Positions 8,106 to 15,963 of a stretch of DNA of 47,275 bases are shown here, in pieces. The stretch is from an uncultured Oscillospiraceae bacterium (GTDB lineage Bacteria; Bacillota; Clostridia; Oscillospirales; Oscillospiraceae). The notes below the pieces were generated by a model. The model saw only the letters and a list, made by a program, of their open reading frames with translations. It was not told the origin of the DNA and did not search any database. The stretch spans positions 1 through 47,275 of the forward strand of contig CANRLF010000014.1 of the NCBI GenBank assembly GCA_947631395.1. The letters run 5' to 3'. Position numbers and translations under genes: made by a program. The number at the start of each line of letters is the position of its first letter. Position 1 is the first letter of the stretch.

Positions 8106-8549
8106 ATGACAAAATACGACATCAGTACATTCACCTGGTACGACCCGGGACCCAAGAGGCGGGAGATGGCAATCAGCGTGTCCGAGTCCAGCGGACTCAC
8201 GTTCAACCCCGAGCTTCAAAAGAGGCTGCCTGAGCGGTTTCGGCTCTGCGTCTCCCCGGACAAGCGGGTGATGTGCATCGTGGAGTCGGCGGAGGGCACC
8301 ATCACCCTGACGAAAAGCGGCAGCAGGAAGCTCCCGAAGCTCCAGCGGGACATAGAGGATGCCGGCGTGATCCTTCCGGCACGGTATGTTTTCTACGCCG
8401 AGGACGGGATGCTGTTCGGGGAGCTGAGGGTGCCGAAGCCTCCGAAGCCCGGGACCTCCAAGCGCAAGGCGGCGCAGAAGTCCCGGAGGATCAGCAATTC
8501 CCAGGAAAATCATATTCTGGAGGGCCTGAACCATGGGAAGCTTTGCTGA
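8106..8549 (+). CDS. hypothetical protein, first of a two-gene unit
   Basis: A 147-residue protein I do not recognise. GAGGAGG lies 8 bases before the ATG. The first ~110 residues look globular (TWYDPGPKRREMAISV, LCVSPDKRVMCIVES, YVFYAEDGMLFGELRVP). The tail is basic and proline-rich (PKPPKPG, then KRKAAQKSRR), suggesting nucleic-acid contact or disorder. No signal peptide or membrane helix is seen. Its end overlaps the start of the next gene by 17 bases, so the two are translationally coupled. Being inside the 28-bp repeats, it is probably element cargo. Its GC-rich codon use is unlike the NACHT gene, implying a different origin. Confidence 0.7.
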   Translation: MTKYDISTFTWYDPGPKRREMAISVSESSGLTFNPELQKRLPERFRLCVSPDKRVMCIVESAEGTITLTKSGSRKLPKLQRDIEDAGVILPARYVFYAEDGMLFGELRVPKPPKPGTSKRKAAQKSRRISNSQENHILEGLNHGKLC

Positions 8550-9051
8550 CACTGCCGAGGCCCGCATTATGGAGGCCGCCATTCCATCCATTCAGAAGCT
8601 TTGCGAGGGAAGATGGGACAAGCTGGAGTATCAGGACAGGGTCTCAGAGGCCTGCCGGATCTTCTTAGAGGACCTGCGGACCATGCCGCTGAACACCGGG
8701 CATTTTTTGGAGGAGTTCAGGGCTGATTTGGAGGTGAAAATGGGAGAGCTCAACCGGCGTGCGCCATCTCCCCGGTTTGACCACTGCTCCCTGGACGCCG
8801 TCTTTTCCAACAAGACCGGCGAAACTTTTGAGGGCTACTGCCTTATCCCATCGACGTTGACGGATTTTACCAGGAGTGAAGTAGACGACTTCCTGTTGAA
8901 CATTTCCCCTCTGGCCAGAAGGATCCTTACGCTCAGCATGAGAGGCCATGAGGCGACCGAGATGGCAGAGATGTTCGGCATCAGCATCTCGCAGATCGAC
9001 CAAGAGATGGAGAAAATACGCCGACTTTACAGCCTCTGGAATGAGAAATAG
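8533..9051 (+). CDS. sigma-region-4-like HTH protein
   Basis: A 172-residue protein, coupled to the preceding gene by overlap. The C-terminal ~50 residues look like a sigma-70 region 4 or related helix-turn-helix: LARRILTLSMRGHEATEMAEMFGISISQIDQEMEKIRRLYSLW, with the AEMFGIS turn and a following recognition-type helix. The N-terminal ~115 residues are helical with no known motif, and no sigma region 2 is present. It is probably a DNA-binding regulator of the element, perhaps acting with the 8106 product. An alternative is a phage-type small terminase or activator protein. The palindromic terminator at 9122 ends the unit. Confidence 0.65.
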   Translation: MGSFADTAEARIMEAAIPSIQKLCEGRWDKLEYQDRVSEACRIFLEDLRTMPLNTGHFLEEFRADLEVKMGELNRRAPSPRFDHCSLDAVFSNKTGETFEGYCLIPSTLTDFTRSEVDDFLLNISPLARRILTLSMRGHEATEMAEMFGISISQIDQEMEKIRRLYSLWNEK

Positions 9052-9121
9052 AGGACAATGATCGTCCGAACATTCGTTTCTGCATTCGTTGTGAAATAGT
9101 GTTTTTAACCGCTTATTAAAC

Positions 9122-9157
9122 AAGAAAGTACCAGTCCGCGGACTGGTACTTTCTTTT
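9122..9157 (+). terminator. perfect 34-bp palindromic terminator
   Basis: 9122-9155 is exactly self-complementary (left half AAGAAAGTACCAGTCCG), followed by more T on the plus strand. It ends the 8106-9051 unit and, with a weaker T-rich tail on the minus strand, may also stop the GH32 operon. The 28-bp repeat begins right after it. Confidence 0.85.
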
Positions 9158-9185
9158 TGGAGCTTAGATTTAAATTCGAGGGGGA
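9158..9185 (-). repeat. 28-bp flanking repeat, right copy
   Basis: Partner of 1136-1163 (27 of 28 identical). Similarity weakens beyond it (GACGG recurs a few bases on). As at the left copy, it follows a terminator hairpin directly. It marks the boundary between mobile DNA and the GC-rich fructan locus. Confidence 0.6.
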
Positions 9186-9257
9186 ACATGACGGGTCTAA
9201 TCGAGATACTGTCCATACGGTGGATTTCGGACTTGGTGCTACGATGGGGATTGGGGG

Positions 9258-10742
9258 TTATTGGGGGGTGATGTCGTATTTTTCGACGTTTATGACGGTT
9301 TTGCCTTGGGACTGGAAGCTGATGCCGTCGGCGGAGAGGGGGGTGGTGAAGGTTAGGGTGACGGCTTGCTCGCCGTCGTTGACGAAGATCTCGGCGGAGA
9401 AGCGGTCGAGGACGACGCGGAGCTTGATCTCGCCGCCGCGGTCACGGACGAAGCACTCACGGACGTGGACGAAGTCCCTGTTGGTGCCGGAGTGGTCGCG
9501 GCTGACCCTCAGTGTGCTTGTGAGGGGCGTATATGTGATCGAGGTGTAGTGCTGGCTCCCGGCGGCAACCTTCATGCGGAAATTGGTGTAGCCGCACTCG
9601 CTCCGGGGCCGGACGGTGACGGTCATGTCTATTGTCCGGCCGTAGACGCCCCGGAGCGTCAGCTCCTCCTGCACGGGTATGTCCGAATAGCTCACCCGCC
9701 GGCCGTGGAGGGCGTCCAGCTCCCGGACGGGGTTCTGGATAACGCGCCCGTCCCGGTAGCTCAGCTCCCTTGGCAGGCTCATCTGGCCGAACCACTTATC
9801 CTCCGGCCCGGACACGCAGGTGTCCCAATTTTGCATCCAGCCCACCACCACCCGGCGGCCGTCGGGTGTCAAAAGCGTCTGGGGCGCGTAAAAATCAAGG
9901 CCGTAATCCACCGCCTGGACGTTCTGCCGGTCAAAGGTGTGGGCCGTCTCGTCATATTCGCCGATGAGGAACATGGTGCAGTTGCCGTTGTGGAACTCCA
10001 GCCCCACGGCGCTCATGTCCTGGGGGCTCACCGCGAGTATCTGCTTATCACCCAATGTGAAAAAGTCCGGGCACTCCCACATCTTGCCGTACTCGTTATA
10101 GCACCTGTCGAGGACGGTGACGAAATGCCAGTCAAAGCCGTCGTCGCTTTCAAAGAGCAGTACCGAGCCGCTCTTGTCCTCGGTGCGGCACCCCACCACG
10201 CACCCGAAGGTCCCGTCGGGTTTGCGAAAGAGCTTGGGGTCCCGGAAATCCTGCCTGCTGAAGCCCTCCGGCAGGTCCTTGCCGTCCAGGACAGGATTGG
10301 CACCGTATTTTTCATACTCCAGCCCGTCGCCAACCGCCAGGCACTGGGTCTGAAGGTCACGGCGCACGCCGTCGTGGCTCAGGTGCTCCTGCACACCGGT
10401 GTACATTATGAGCTGCCGGCCGTCGTCCAGCTCCAGGGCGGAGCCTGAGAAGCATCCGGCGTTGTCATACGCCTCGTCCGGCGCCAGGGCGGCGGGCAGG
10501 TAGCGCCAGCGCAGAAGGTCCCGGCTCACCGCGTGGCCCCAGTGCATGGGGCCCCACTTGGTGGAATAGGGGTGATACTGGTAAAAAAGGTGGTACTCCC
10601 CCTTATAGAAGGAAAACCCGTTGGGGTCGTTCATCCAGCCAACCCGGGGGCTTAAATGGAAGGCGGGACGTTCCGCGTCCATTATGTAGGCGCTGACGCG
10701 CTCCTCGTATTCACGGGCCTTTTTAAGCGTGTCGCTTGTCAT
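9258..10742 (-). CDS. intracellular GH32 beta-fructosidase (sucrose/oligofructan hydrolase)
   Basis: A 494-residue glycoside hydrolase of family 32 without a signal peptide, so cytoplasmic. The start ATG 10742 follows GGAGG by 6 bases. The catalytic triad is complete: nucleophile Asp39 in GWMNDPNG, Asp168 in FRDPK, and acid/base Glu223 in WECPDFF. The N-terminal five-bladed propeller spans about 25-330; the rest is the C-terminal beta-sandwich. It hydrolyses terminal fructose from sucrose, sucrose-6-phosphate or short fructans. Because the operon brings in sugar by an ABC transporter rather than a PTS, unphosphorylated oligofructose is the likelier substrate. It is last in the leftward operon, after a hairpin terminator that may reduce its expression. 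Fructose released would feed the fructokinase at 18532. Confidence 0.92.
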   Translation of the reverse strand: MTSDTLKKAREYEERVSAYIMDAERPAFHLSPRVGWMNDPNGFSFYKGEYHLFYQYHPYSTKWGPMHWGHAVSRDLLRWRYLPAALAPDEAYDNAGCFSGSALELDDGRQLIMYTGVQEHLSHDGVRRDLQTQCLAVGDGLEYEKYGANPVLDGKDLPEGFSRQDFRDPKLFRKPDGTFGCVVGCRTEDKSGSVLLFESDDGFDWHFVTVLDRCYNEYGKMWECPDFFTLGDKQILAVSPQDMSAVGLEFHNGNCTMFLIGEYDETAHTFDRQNVQAVDYGLDFYAPQTLLTPDGRRVVVGWMQNWDTCVSGPEDKWFGQMSLPRELSYRDGRVIQNPVRELDALHGRRVSYSDIPVQEELTLRGVYGRTIDMTVTVRPRSECGYTNFRMKVAAGSQHYTSITYTPLTSTLRVSRDHSGTNRDFVHVRECFVRDRGGEIKLRVVLDRFSAEIFVNDGEQAVTLTFTTPLSADGISFQSQGKTVINVEKYDITPQ

Positions 10743-10767
10743 GGGATACCTCCGTATCAAGAATCGG

Positions 10768-10799
10768 AAAAAGGGGCGGGCGCGTCGCGTCCGCCCCTT
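10768..10799 (-). terminator. intercistronic terminator/attenuator between binding protein and GH32
   Basis: On the minus strand AAGGGGCGG pairs with CCGCCCCTT (10791-10799 with 10771-10779), then runs into TTTTT (10772-10768). It lies between the binding-protein stop and the GH32 Shine-Dalgarno. I see no new promoter, so it probably lets only part of the transcription through and stabilises the upstream message. Confidence 0.75.
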
Positions 10800-10811
10800 A
10801 AGGATATGAGC

Positions 10812-12473
10812 TTATTTCGACGCGTTGACGTATCTTGTGTACGCGTCCTGATAGACGGTGAGGAGCTTATCCATGCCGCAGCTGTCGCGAAGCATGGTCA
10901 GGTACTCGTCCCACTCGGCGTCGGTGGGGCCGCCGTTCTTGAGCCAGTTGCCTTCCTTCTCGGCGACCAGCTTTACGAAGGACTCCTTGTACCTGTCGAT
11001 GATGTCCAGCTCGTCCTGGGTGAAGGTTACGTCGTTGGGGTAGTAGTTCTTATTCTGGGCCAGGGGGATCCAGTCGTCAACTAAAAGCTGGAGCCTCTCC
11101 TTGGCGCGGTCTTCAAGCGCAAATACGGTGTCGTAGTACTCCGGGAGCACGAGCCGGGGTCCGTAGACCTCGTACTGGGCCTTCAGTGAGCCGGCGGTCT
11201 TGCCGTATTTGGCCTGGGCCTCCTCGTCGGTTATGGACTTCCACATGCCGTTCTCGTCCTGCTCGGTAAAGTAGATGCCGATGGGGCCGTACTGGAGCTG
11301 CATGACTATCTCGGGGTCGTACCACTGGTCGAAGTACTTGCACAGGAGCTCCGGGTTGCCGCAGGCGGAGGTGATGTTCAGCTTGCCGGCGGTGACGGCG
11401 GGAGCGCCGCGGAGGTTGAGGCCCATAACGCCCTCATACTCCGTGCCCACGGGGCCGGACATGGGAGGCAGGTAGACGTACTGGTCGGACTTGTCGCCCA
11501 TTATCTGCTCGATGTACCACCAGGTGGCCACGCCCACGCGGCCCTGGGTGCACTTGGCGATGAGCTGGCTGTCGGACTGGGAGAACATCTCCAGGTCCAT
11601 CAGCTCCTCCTTGTACCAGTCGGAGAAGTAGCTGACGGCGTCACGGTATTTCTGGGTGGCGGAGACGAACTCCACGTTGCCGTCGGCGTCCACAAGAAGG
11701 TCGTTGCACACGTCGGAGGTGAAGTTTGTAAAGCCGAAGCCGGAGTAGAATATCTCCTGGCCCCAGCACCACTGGTCATAGCCGGTGGACATGGGGATGG
11801 TCTGGCCGGCGGAGTTGCCGTTGCGGGTGGCCATGTCGTTCTCCTTGAATGCCTTGAGGGCGTCGTGGAGCTCGGTGAGGTTGGTGGGTACGGGCAGGCC
11901 CAGCTCGTCAAGCCAGGTCTTGTTTATCATGGAAAACTCAGGCACGGAGTGGATGGCGTAGTTGTCCTCCATGCCCAGGGCCGCCGTGCCCATGAGCTCG
12001 CCCTCGGGAAGGCCGTATATCTTCCCGTCGGCGGCGGTGATGGCGGAGCGGATCTCCGGGTGCTTTTCAAGTATCCCGGAGAGATTGGGCATTATCTCGG
12101 GGGTTATGTAGGGGGTCAGGTCGATGAAGGTCTCATCCTCGCCGTACTCGGCGATGTCGCCCTGGCTGAAGCCCACGGCGATAAAGGCGTCGGGAAGGTC
12201 GCCGCCGCCGATGGTGACGCCCACGCGCTCAGCGAGGGAGTCGGCCATCAGGTCCCACTCGATCTCCACTCCGGCGTCCTCGGCCATCTGCTGGAGGACG
12301 GGGTTGGAGTCGTAGCCGGAGCTTAGGGAGGACATACCGCCCATTATGGAGAAGTAGGTCTGATTTTCGTCCCCGTTCTTCCCGGAGCCGCCGCCGCACC
12401 CGGCAAGGCATACCGCCACAAGGCAAGCCGCCAGCGCCAGGCACATTATCCTTTTAACGTTGGATCTTTTCAT
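10812..12473 (-). CDS. ABC sugar transporter, lipoprotein substrate-binding protein
   Basis: A 553-residue extracellular solute-binding protein of the large LipO-like type that accompanies LplB/YtcP permeases. The N-terminus is a lipoprotein signal (MKRSNVKRIMCLALAACLVA) with lipobox LAGC, acylated at Cys26, followed by a Gly-Ser linker. The mature part carries the solute-binding fold, with segments such as GGDLPDAFIA and KIYGLPEG. It would capture fructo-oligosaccharides released outside and deliver them to the permeases of the genes at 12687 and 13585. It is separated from the permease gene by ~210 bases containing four hairpins, often a way to set the binding protein above the permeases. 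Specificity for fructans is inferred from the GH32 and fructokinase neighbours. Confidence 0.9.
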   Translation of the reverse strand: MKRSNVKRIMCLALAACLVAVCLAGCGGGSGKNGDENQTYFSIMGGMSSLSSGYDSNPVLQQMAEDAGVEIEWDLMADSLAERVGVTIGGGDLPDAFIAVGFSQGDIAEYGEDETFIDLTPYITPEIMPNLSGILEKHPEIRSAITAADGKIYGLPEGELMGTAALGMEDNYAIHSVPEFSMINKTWLDELGLPVPTNLTELHDALKAFKENDMATRNGNSAGQTIPMSTGYDQWCWGQEIFYSGFGFTNFTSDVCNDLLVDADGNVEFVSATQKYRDAVSYFSDWYKEELMDLEMFSQSDSQLIAKCTQGRVGVATWWYIEQIMGDKSDQYVYLPPMSGPVGTEYEGVMGLNLRGAPAVTAGKLNITSACGNPELLCKYFDQWYDPEIVMQLQYGPIGIYFTEQDENGMWKSITDEEAQAKYGKTAGSLKAQYEVYGPRLVLPEYYDTVFALEDRAKERLQLLVDDWIPLAQNKNYYPNDVTFTQDELDIIDRYKESFVKLVAEKEGNWLKNGGPTDAEWDEYLTMLRDSCGMDKLLTVYQDAYTRYVNASK

Positions 12474-12509
12474 TTCAAATCTCCTTTAACCTTTTTGATA
12501 TTCAAATCA

Positions 12510-12547
12510 ATTTTCGCGGCGACATGCGCGTCGCGAAAATTACCTTT
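12510..12547 (-). repeat. dispersed ATTTTCGCGACG hairpin repeat, copy A
   Basis: On the minus strand it reads AAGGTA, then ATTTTCGCGACG, CATG, and ends CGAAAAT; the outer 9 bases pair. The copy at 24506-24543 (plus strand) has the same AAGGTA prefix, the same 5' arm and CATG, and the same CGAAAAT end, but a changed inner part. It lies between permease and binding-protein genes. Confidence 0.65.
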
Positions 12548-12548
12548 T

Positions 12549-12682
12549 GTTTTGCGGAGTGTGCGGCCCTCCGGGCCGTGCGCGGAGCAAAACGGCAGGA
12601 AACAAAATTTTAAATTCTAATTTAAAATTCTGTTTCCGCACGTACTCCTTTGGCCTTGAAAGGCCCCGGCCTTTCGAGGCCA
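12549..12682 (-). other. three tandem hairpins between permease and binding-protein genes
   Basis: Going left to right: a long GC-rich imperfect hairpin bounded by GTTTTGC/GCAAAAC (12549-12593); an AT-rich hairpin bounded by GGAAACA/TGTTTCC with one inner mismatch (12598-12637); and TGGCCTTGAAAGGCC with GGCCTTTCGAGGCCA (12651-12682). No T-run follows, so these look like mRNA processing or stabilising elements within the operon rather than terminators. Confidence 0.65.
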
Positions 12683-12686
12683 GATG

Positions 12687-13571
12687 TTATCCCTTTACCG
12701 CTCCCGTCATAAAGCCCTTTTCGAAGTACTTCTGAACGAAGGGGTAGATGACCAGCATCGGCACCGCCGCCACGATCATGGAGGCGAATTTTATGAGCTC
12801 AGCCGTGCGGTTGGCCTCGGAGTAGTCAAGGCCGCCGGTCATGTTGGTCATCTGGGAGGCGTTGATGAGTATGCCCCTCAGCACCAGGGGGAAGGGGTCC
12901 ATGGTGTGGTCCTGGAAGTAGATGAGGGCCGTGAACCAGTCGTTCCAGAAGGCCACCATGGCGAATACCACCATAACGGCCATTATGGGGCGGCTCAGGG
13001 GGACCACCACCCGGAAGAACACCGTAAAGTCGTCGGCACCGTCGATCTGGGCGGCCTCCATGAGCTCACGGGGGATGTTGTTCTCAAAGAAGTTCCGCAC
13101 GATTATGACGTTGCCCACCGCCACGCCGCCGGGGAGGAACAGGGCCCACATGTTATCTAAAAGACCGGTGTTCTTGGCCACTAAGTACGTGGGGATGAGC
13201 CCGCCGCCGAAGTACATGGTGATTATAAAGAAGATGGAGATCCACTTGCGGCCCGGAAGCTCGCGCCTTGAGAGGGGGAAGGCCACAAGGTAAACCATCA
13301 CCACCGAGAAGATGGTGCCTATCACCGTGTACTTTACGGAGTTTACAAAGCCGTTCAACAGGTTTTTGTTGGCGAACACCGCCGTGTAGCCCTCAAGGGT
13401 GAATTTGCTGGGGGCGAAGAAGGTCTTGCCGGAGTATACGTCGTAGGGGTCCGACACCGAGGCCACCAGCACGTAATAGAGCGGATAGGCCACGATGAGC
13501 AGGATAACGACGCAGACGGTCACGAGGATGATGTCGCTTGCCTTATCGGACAGACCGTGTTTTTTAGTCAT
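12687..13571 (-). CDS. ABC sugar transporter permease (YtcP/LplC type)
   Basis: A 294-residue inner-membrane permease of the MalG-like CUT1 group. AAGGAGG precedes the ATG at 13571. Six membrane helices are visible, the first at about residues 13-35 (ILVTVCVVILLIVAYPLYYVLVA). The cytoplasmic EAA loop reads LMEAAQIDGADDFTVFFRVVVP at about 184-205, the docking site for the ATPase. No ATPase gene lies in the window; such systems usually share one MsmK-like ATPase encoded elsewhere. It is 13 bases downstream of the partner permease, in the same operon. Confidence 0.92.
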   Translation of the reverse strand: MTKKHGLSDKASDIILVTVCVVILLIVAYPLYYVLVASVSDPYDVYSGKTFFAPSKFTLEGYTAVFANKNLLNGFVNSVKYTVIGTIFSVVMVYLVAFPLSRRELPGRKWISIFFIITMYFGGGLIPTYLVAKNTGLLDNMWALFLPGGVAVGNVIIVRNFFENNIPRELMEAAQIDGADDFTVFFRVVVPLSRPIMAVMVVFAMVAFWNDWFTALIYFQDHTMDPFPLVLRGILINASQMTNMTGGLDYSEANRTAELIKFASMIVAAVPMLVIYPFVQKYFEKGFMTGAVKG

Positions 13572-13584
13572 TTTTCACGCCTCC

Positions 13585-14562
13585 TTAAACAAAGCTGACA
13601 TCCGCGGCCTTTTTGGCTATCTTGTTGACCACGACGAGAAGTATGATGTTTATGACCGTGTTGAAAAGTCCCACGGCGGTGGACAGGCTGTACTCCTGCT
13701 TTCCGATACCCTGTTCGTAGACGTACACCGCGATGACGTCGGATGTGGCCTTGTTGAGCTCAGTTTGGAGCAGGAATACCTTCTCAAAGCCAACGCTCAT
13801 TATGCCGCCGGCGCTCATTATGAGCTGAAGGACTATCATGGGCGTAAGCTCCGGGATGTCGATGTGGAGTATGCGCTGGAACATGGAGGCGCCGTCGATC
13901 TTCGCCGCCTCGTAGAGCCCCGGGTCCACGGCGGACAGGGTGGCCAGGTAGATTATGGTGCCCCAGCCCGCGTCCTGCCATATGCCGGAGGCGATGTAGA
14001 TGGTCCTGAAGGCGCTGGCCTCGGTCATAAAGTCGATGTGCTTGCCGCCCATGAGCAGGTTTATAAGTCCGCCGTAGGGGGACAGGAAGATGCGGAGCAT
14101 ACCGCAGACGACCATGATGGAGATGAAGTGGGGGGCGTAAAGCACCGTCTGCACCACTCTCTTAAAGCGCCTGAACCGGAGCTGGTTTATGGCAAGGGAC
14201 AGTATGATGGGCACCGGGAAGCTCCACAGAAGTCCGTAGAGGCTGAGCTTAATGGTGTTCACTATCATCCGCTTGAAGTTCCAGGCGGTGAAGAATTGCT
14301 CGAACCACTGAAGCCCCACCCATTTGCTCCCGAAGAAGCCCTTGCTGGCCTTGTAGTCCCGGAAGGCTATCTGGATGCCGTACATGGGTATGTACTTATA
14401 AATGATGGTGATTATGACCGGGATGAGCAGCATGGCGTAGAGCTGCCAGGATTGGAGTATACGCCTGCCAAGGGATTTTTTTGGCACCGCCACGGCCACG
14501 GGGCCGCCGGTTTCAGGACCGGTACCTTTAGCGTGCCGGGTTTTTACCGCTTGTTTGCTCAC
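13585..14562 (-). CDS. ABC sugar transporter permease (LplB type)
   Basis: A 325-residue permease of the LplB/MalF-like group and first gene of the leftward operon. The start is GTG 14562, with AAGGAGG about 11 bases upstream. A ~40-residue cytoplasmic tail is followed by membrane helices beginning QLYAMLLIPVIITIIYKYIP. The EAA loop is YEAAKIDGASMFQRILHIDIPELTP. It forms the heterodimeric channel with the product of 12687. Transcription starts ~150 bases upstream at a promoter whose start region is covered by a LacI-type operator. Confidence 0.92.
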   Translation of the reverse strand: MSKQAVKTRHAKGTGPETGGPVAVAVPKKSLGRRILQSWQLYAMLLIPVIITIIYKYIPMYGIQIAFRDYKASKGFFGSKWVGLQWFEQFFTAWNFKRMIVNTIKLSLYGLLWSFPVPIILSLAINQLRFRRFKRVVQTVLYAPHFISIMVVCGMLRIFLSPYGGLINLLMGGKHIDFMTEASAFRTIYIASGIWQDAGWGTIIYLATLSAVDPGLYEAAKIDGASMFQRILHIDIPELTPMIVLQLIMSAGGIMSVGFEKVFLLQTELNKATSDVIAVYVYEQGIGKQEYSLSTAVGLFNTVINIILLVVVNKIAKKAADVSFV

Positions 14563-14693
14563 GCTTAAGTTTCCCTCCTTATTAATTATTCAGTTGGGTG
14601 CTGGTGAAACAGTTTTTCGCGGGAATGAGTTTTTTTCACCGACAGTCCTGTCTCGGTTGCCGGCCGACGTCGGAAAATCGGAGAAACAATGCG

Positions 14694-14708
14694 TGAAACG
14701 ATATTTCA
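14694..14708 (-). promoter_or_regulatory. LacI-family operator at the transporter promoter
   Basis: TGAAA-CGATA-TTTCA, a 5-bp-arm inverted repeat, lies just downstream of the inferred start site of the permease operon (about 14712). It shares TGAAACGAT with the site at 14846 (minus strand) and TGAAACG with the sites at 19547 and 19690. Binding here would block the leftward promoter. Confidence 0.65.
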
Positions 14709-14719
14709 TTAACGACTTA

Positions 14720-14749
14720 ACAATAGCACAGCGCACCGGTCACAGTCAA
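14720..14749 (-). promoter_or_regulatory. promoter of the transporter-GH32 operon
   Basis: Reading leftward: -35 TTGACT (14749-14744), 18-base spacer, -10 TATTGT (14725-14720). The -35 is nearly consensus and the -10 is weaker. The operator at 14694-14708 falls at about +4 to +18. Confidence 0.65.
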
Positions 14750-14845
14750 TAATTTTTTATAAAAAATTGGCCAAAAATTCACAATTTGTCAGTACTCCAC
14801 AAAAGCGCGAGGTAAATTTTGTACATATTGACCGCCTAAAAAACG

Positions 14846-14858
14846 TAAAATCGTTTCA
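14846..14858 (-). promoter_or_regulatory. second LacI-type operator in the divergent region
   Basis: On the minus strand TGAAACGATTTTA, sharing nine leading bases with the 14694 operator. It lies about 150 bp from that site and about 20 bp before the lacI -35, a spacing that would suit DNA looping and autoregulation. Confidence 0.55.
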
Positions 14859-14877
14859 TAAATTTTGCGTTGCCCCC

Positions 14878-14906
14878 TTTACAACCCCCTGGGGATATGA
14901 TATACT
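14878..14906 (+). promoter_or_regulatory. promoter of lacI and the fructokinase operon
   Basis: TTTACA (14878-14883), 17-base spacer, TATACT (14901-14906); start near 14913. The leader to the ATG at 14973 contains further TGAAA/TTTCA half-sites. Confidence 0.75.
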
Positions 14907-14913
14907 TGTTCCA

Positions 14914-14934
14914 TGAAATTCACCGCGCGTTTCA
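14914..14934. promoter_or_regulatory. operator-like half-sites in the lacI leader
   Basis: TGAAA (14914-14918) and TTTCA (14930-14934) face each other at the start of the lacI transcript. The sequence CGTTTCACG at 14928-14936 is the same core word as in the other operators, and a further TTTTCACG follows at 14939. This suggests autorepression. Confidence 0.45.
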
Positions 14935-14972
14935 CGATTTTCACGGAGCGCGGGATAAAATGAGGTGAAAGC

Positions 14973-15962
14973 ATGTCAGAAACAACTTCCGCCCCCACGA
15001 TGAAGGACGTGGCCCGGGAGGCCGGAGTGGCCCTGGGGACCGTGTCGAAGGTCATAAACGGCATACCTGTCGGCGAAAGCTACCGCAAGCGTGTGGAGGA
15101 GGCCGTGGCGAAGCTCAACTATCGGGTGAACTCCTACGCCAAGGGCCTTAAGACCAACAAGACATATACCGTCGCCGTCATGGTGCCGAATTTGGTGAGT
15201 CCCTTCTTCTCAAGGCTCGTAAACTCCATAAACCGGGCGCTGGCCTCCAGGAAGCACCGGATGCTCCTGTACGCCACGGACTACGACCCGGCCCAGGAGC
15301 AGGAGTATGTGATCTTAGCCGAACAGCAGAAGGTGGACGGCATAATCTGCTTAAGCTACAACCCGGAGCTGAAGGTATCCGACAACGTGCCCTTGGTGTC
15401 CATCGACCGATACTTCGGGGCGCAGATACCCTGCGTGGCCTCGGATAACTACGGCGGAGGCCGTATGGCGGCGGAGAAGCTATATGAGAACGGATGTCGG
15501 AAGCTGGCGTTCATGCGCATAGGCTCCAGGCTCACCAACGAGCCAAACAAGCGCAAGGACGGCTTTATCTCCGCCTGTGAGGACCTTGGCGTGGAGTACA
15601 CGCTGAAGATAGTGGATGACTTTACGCCCTACTCGGCCTTTGAGGATTTTCTCCGGGAGCATCTGAGGGGCGGAAAGCTGGACTTTGACGGTATCTTTTG
15701 CGTCACGGACTCCCTGGCCTATCAGACGGTCCGCTCCCTGCGGTCCATGGGCGTAAGGGTGCCTGAGGACGTACAGATCATCGGCTTTGACGGGGTGAGA
15801 TATTTCGGGGATCAGGACCTCTTCTGCTCAACCATCGTCCAGCCGGTGGACCAGATCGCCGAGACATGCGTTGAGATGGTCCTTGAAAAGGACCGGTCAA
15901 AGGCCCCGTCCCTTGTGTGCCTGCCTGTGGAGTTTGCCTGGGGCGGCACGACTCTTAAATAA
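14973..15962 (+). CDS. LacI-family transcriptional regulator of the fructan locus
   Basis: A 329-residue repressor. GAGGTG lies 7 bases before the ATG. The N-terminal helix-turn-helix and hinge are typical: TMKDVAREAGVALGTVSKVI (residues 8-27) and LNYRVNSYAKGLKTNKT. The effector domain (about 63-329) has the periplasmic-binding-protein fold with DGIICLS, DNYGGGRMAAEKL, IIGFDGVRYF and the C-terminal VEFAWGGTTLK. It is divergent from the transporter operon and first in a rightward operon ending with fructokinase. Repeated TGAAACG sites at 14694, 14846, 14930, 19547 and 19690 are its likely targets. The inducer is probably fructose, sucrose or a phosphorylated derivative; that is inference from context. 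Confidence 0.92.
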   Translation: MSETTSAPTMKDVAREAGVALGTVSKVINGIPVGESYRKRVEEAVAKLNYRVNSYAKGLKTNKTYTVAVMVPNLVSPFFSRLVNSINRALASRKHRMLLYATDYDPAQEQEYVILAEQQKVDGIICLSYNPELKVSDNVPLVSIDRYFGAQIPCVASDNYGGGRMAAEKLYENGCRKLAFMRIGSRLTNEPNKRKDGFISACEDLGVEYTLKIVDDFTPYSAFEDFLREHLRGGKLDFDGIFCVTDSLAYQTVRSLRSMGVRVPEDVQIIGFDGVRYFGDQDLFCSTIVQPVDQIAETCVEMVLEKDRSKAPSLVCLPVEFAWGGTTLK

Positions 15963-15963
15963 T

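Noticed and set aside
9366-10448. A 360-residue open frame antisense to the GH32 gene.
   Set aside because: It is the mirror of a GC-rich gene with clear catalytic motifs; the antisense product is rich in Ala, Val and Gly without recognisable segments.
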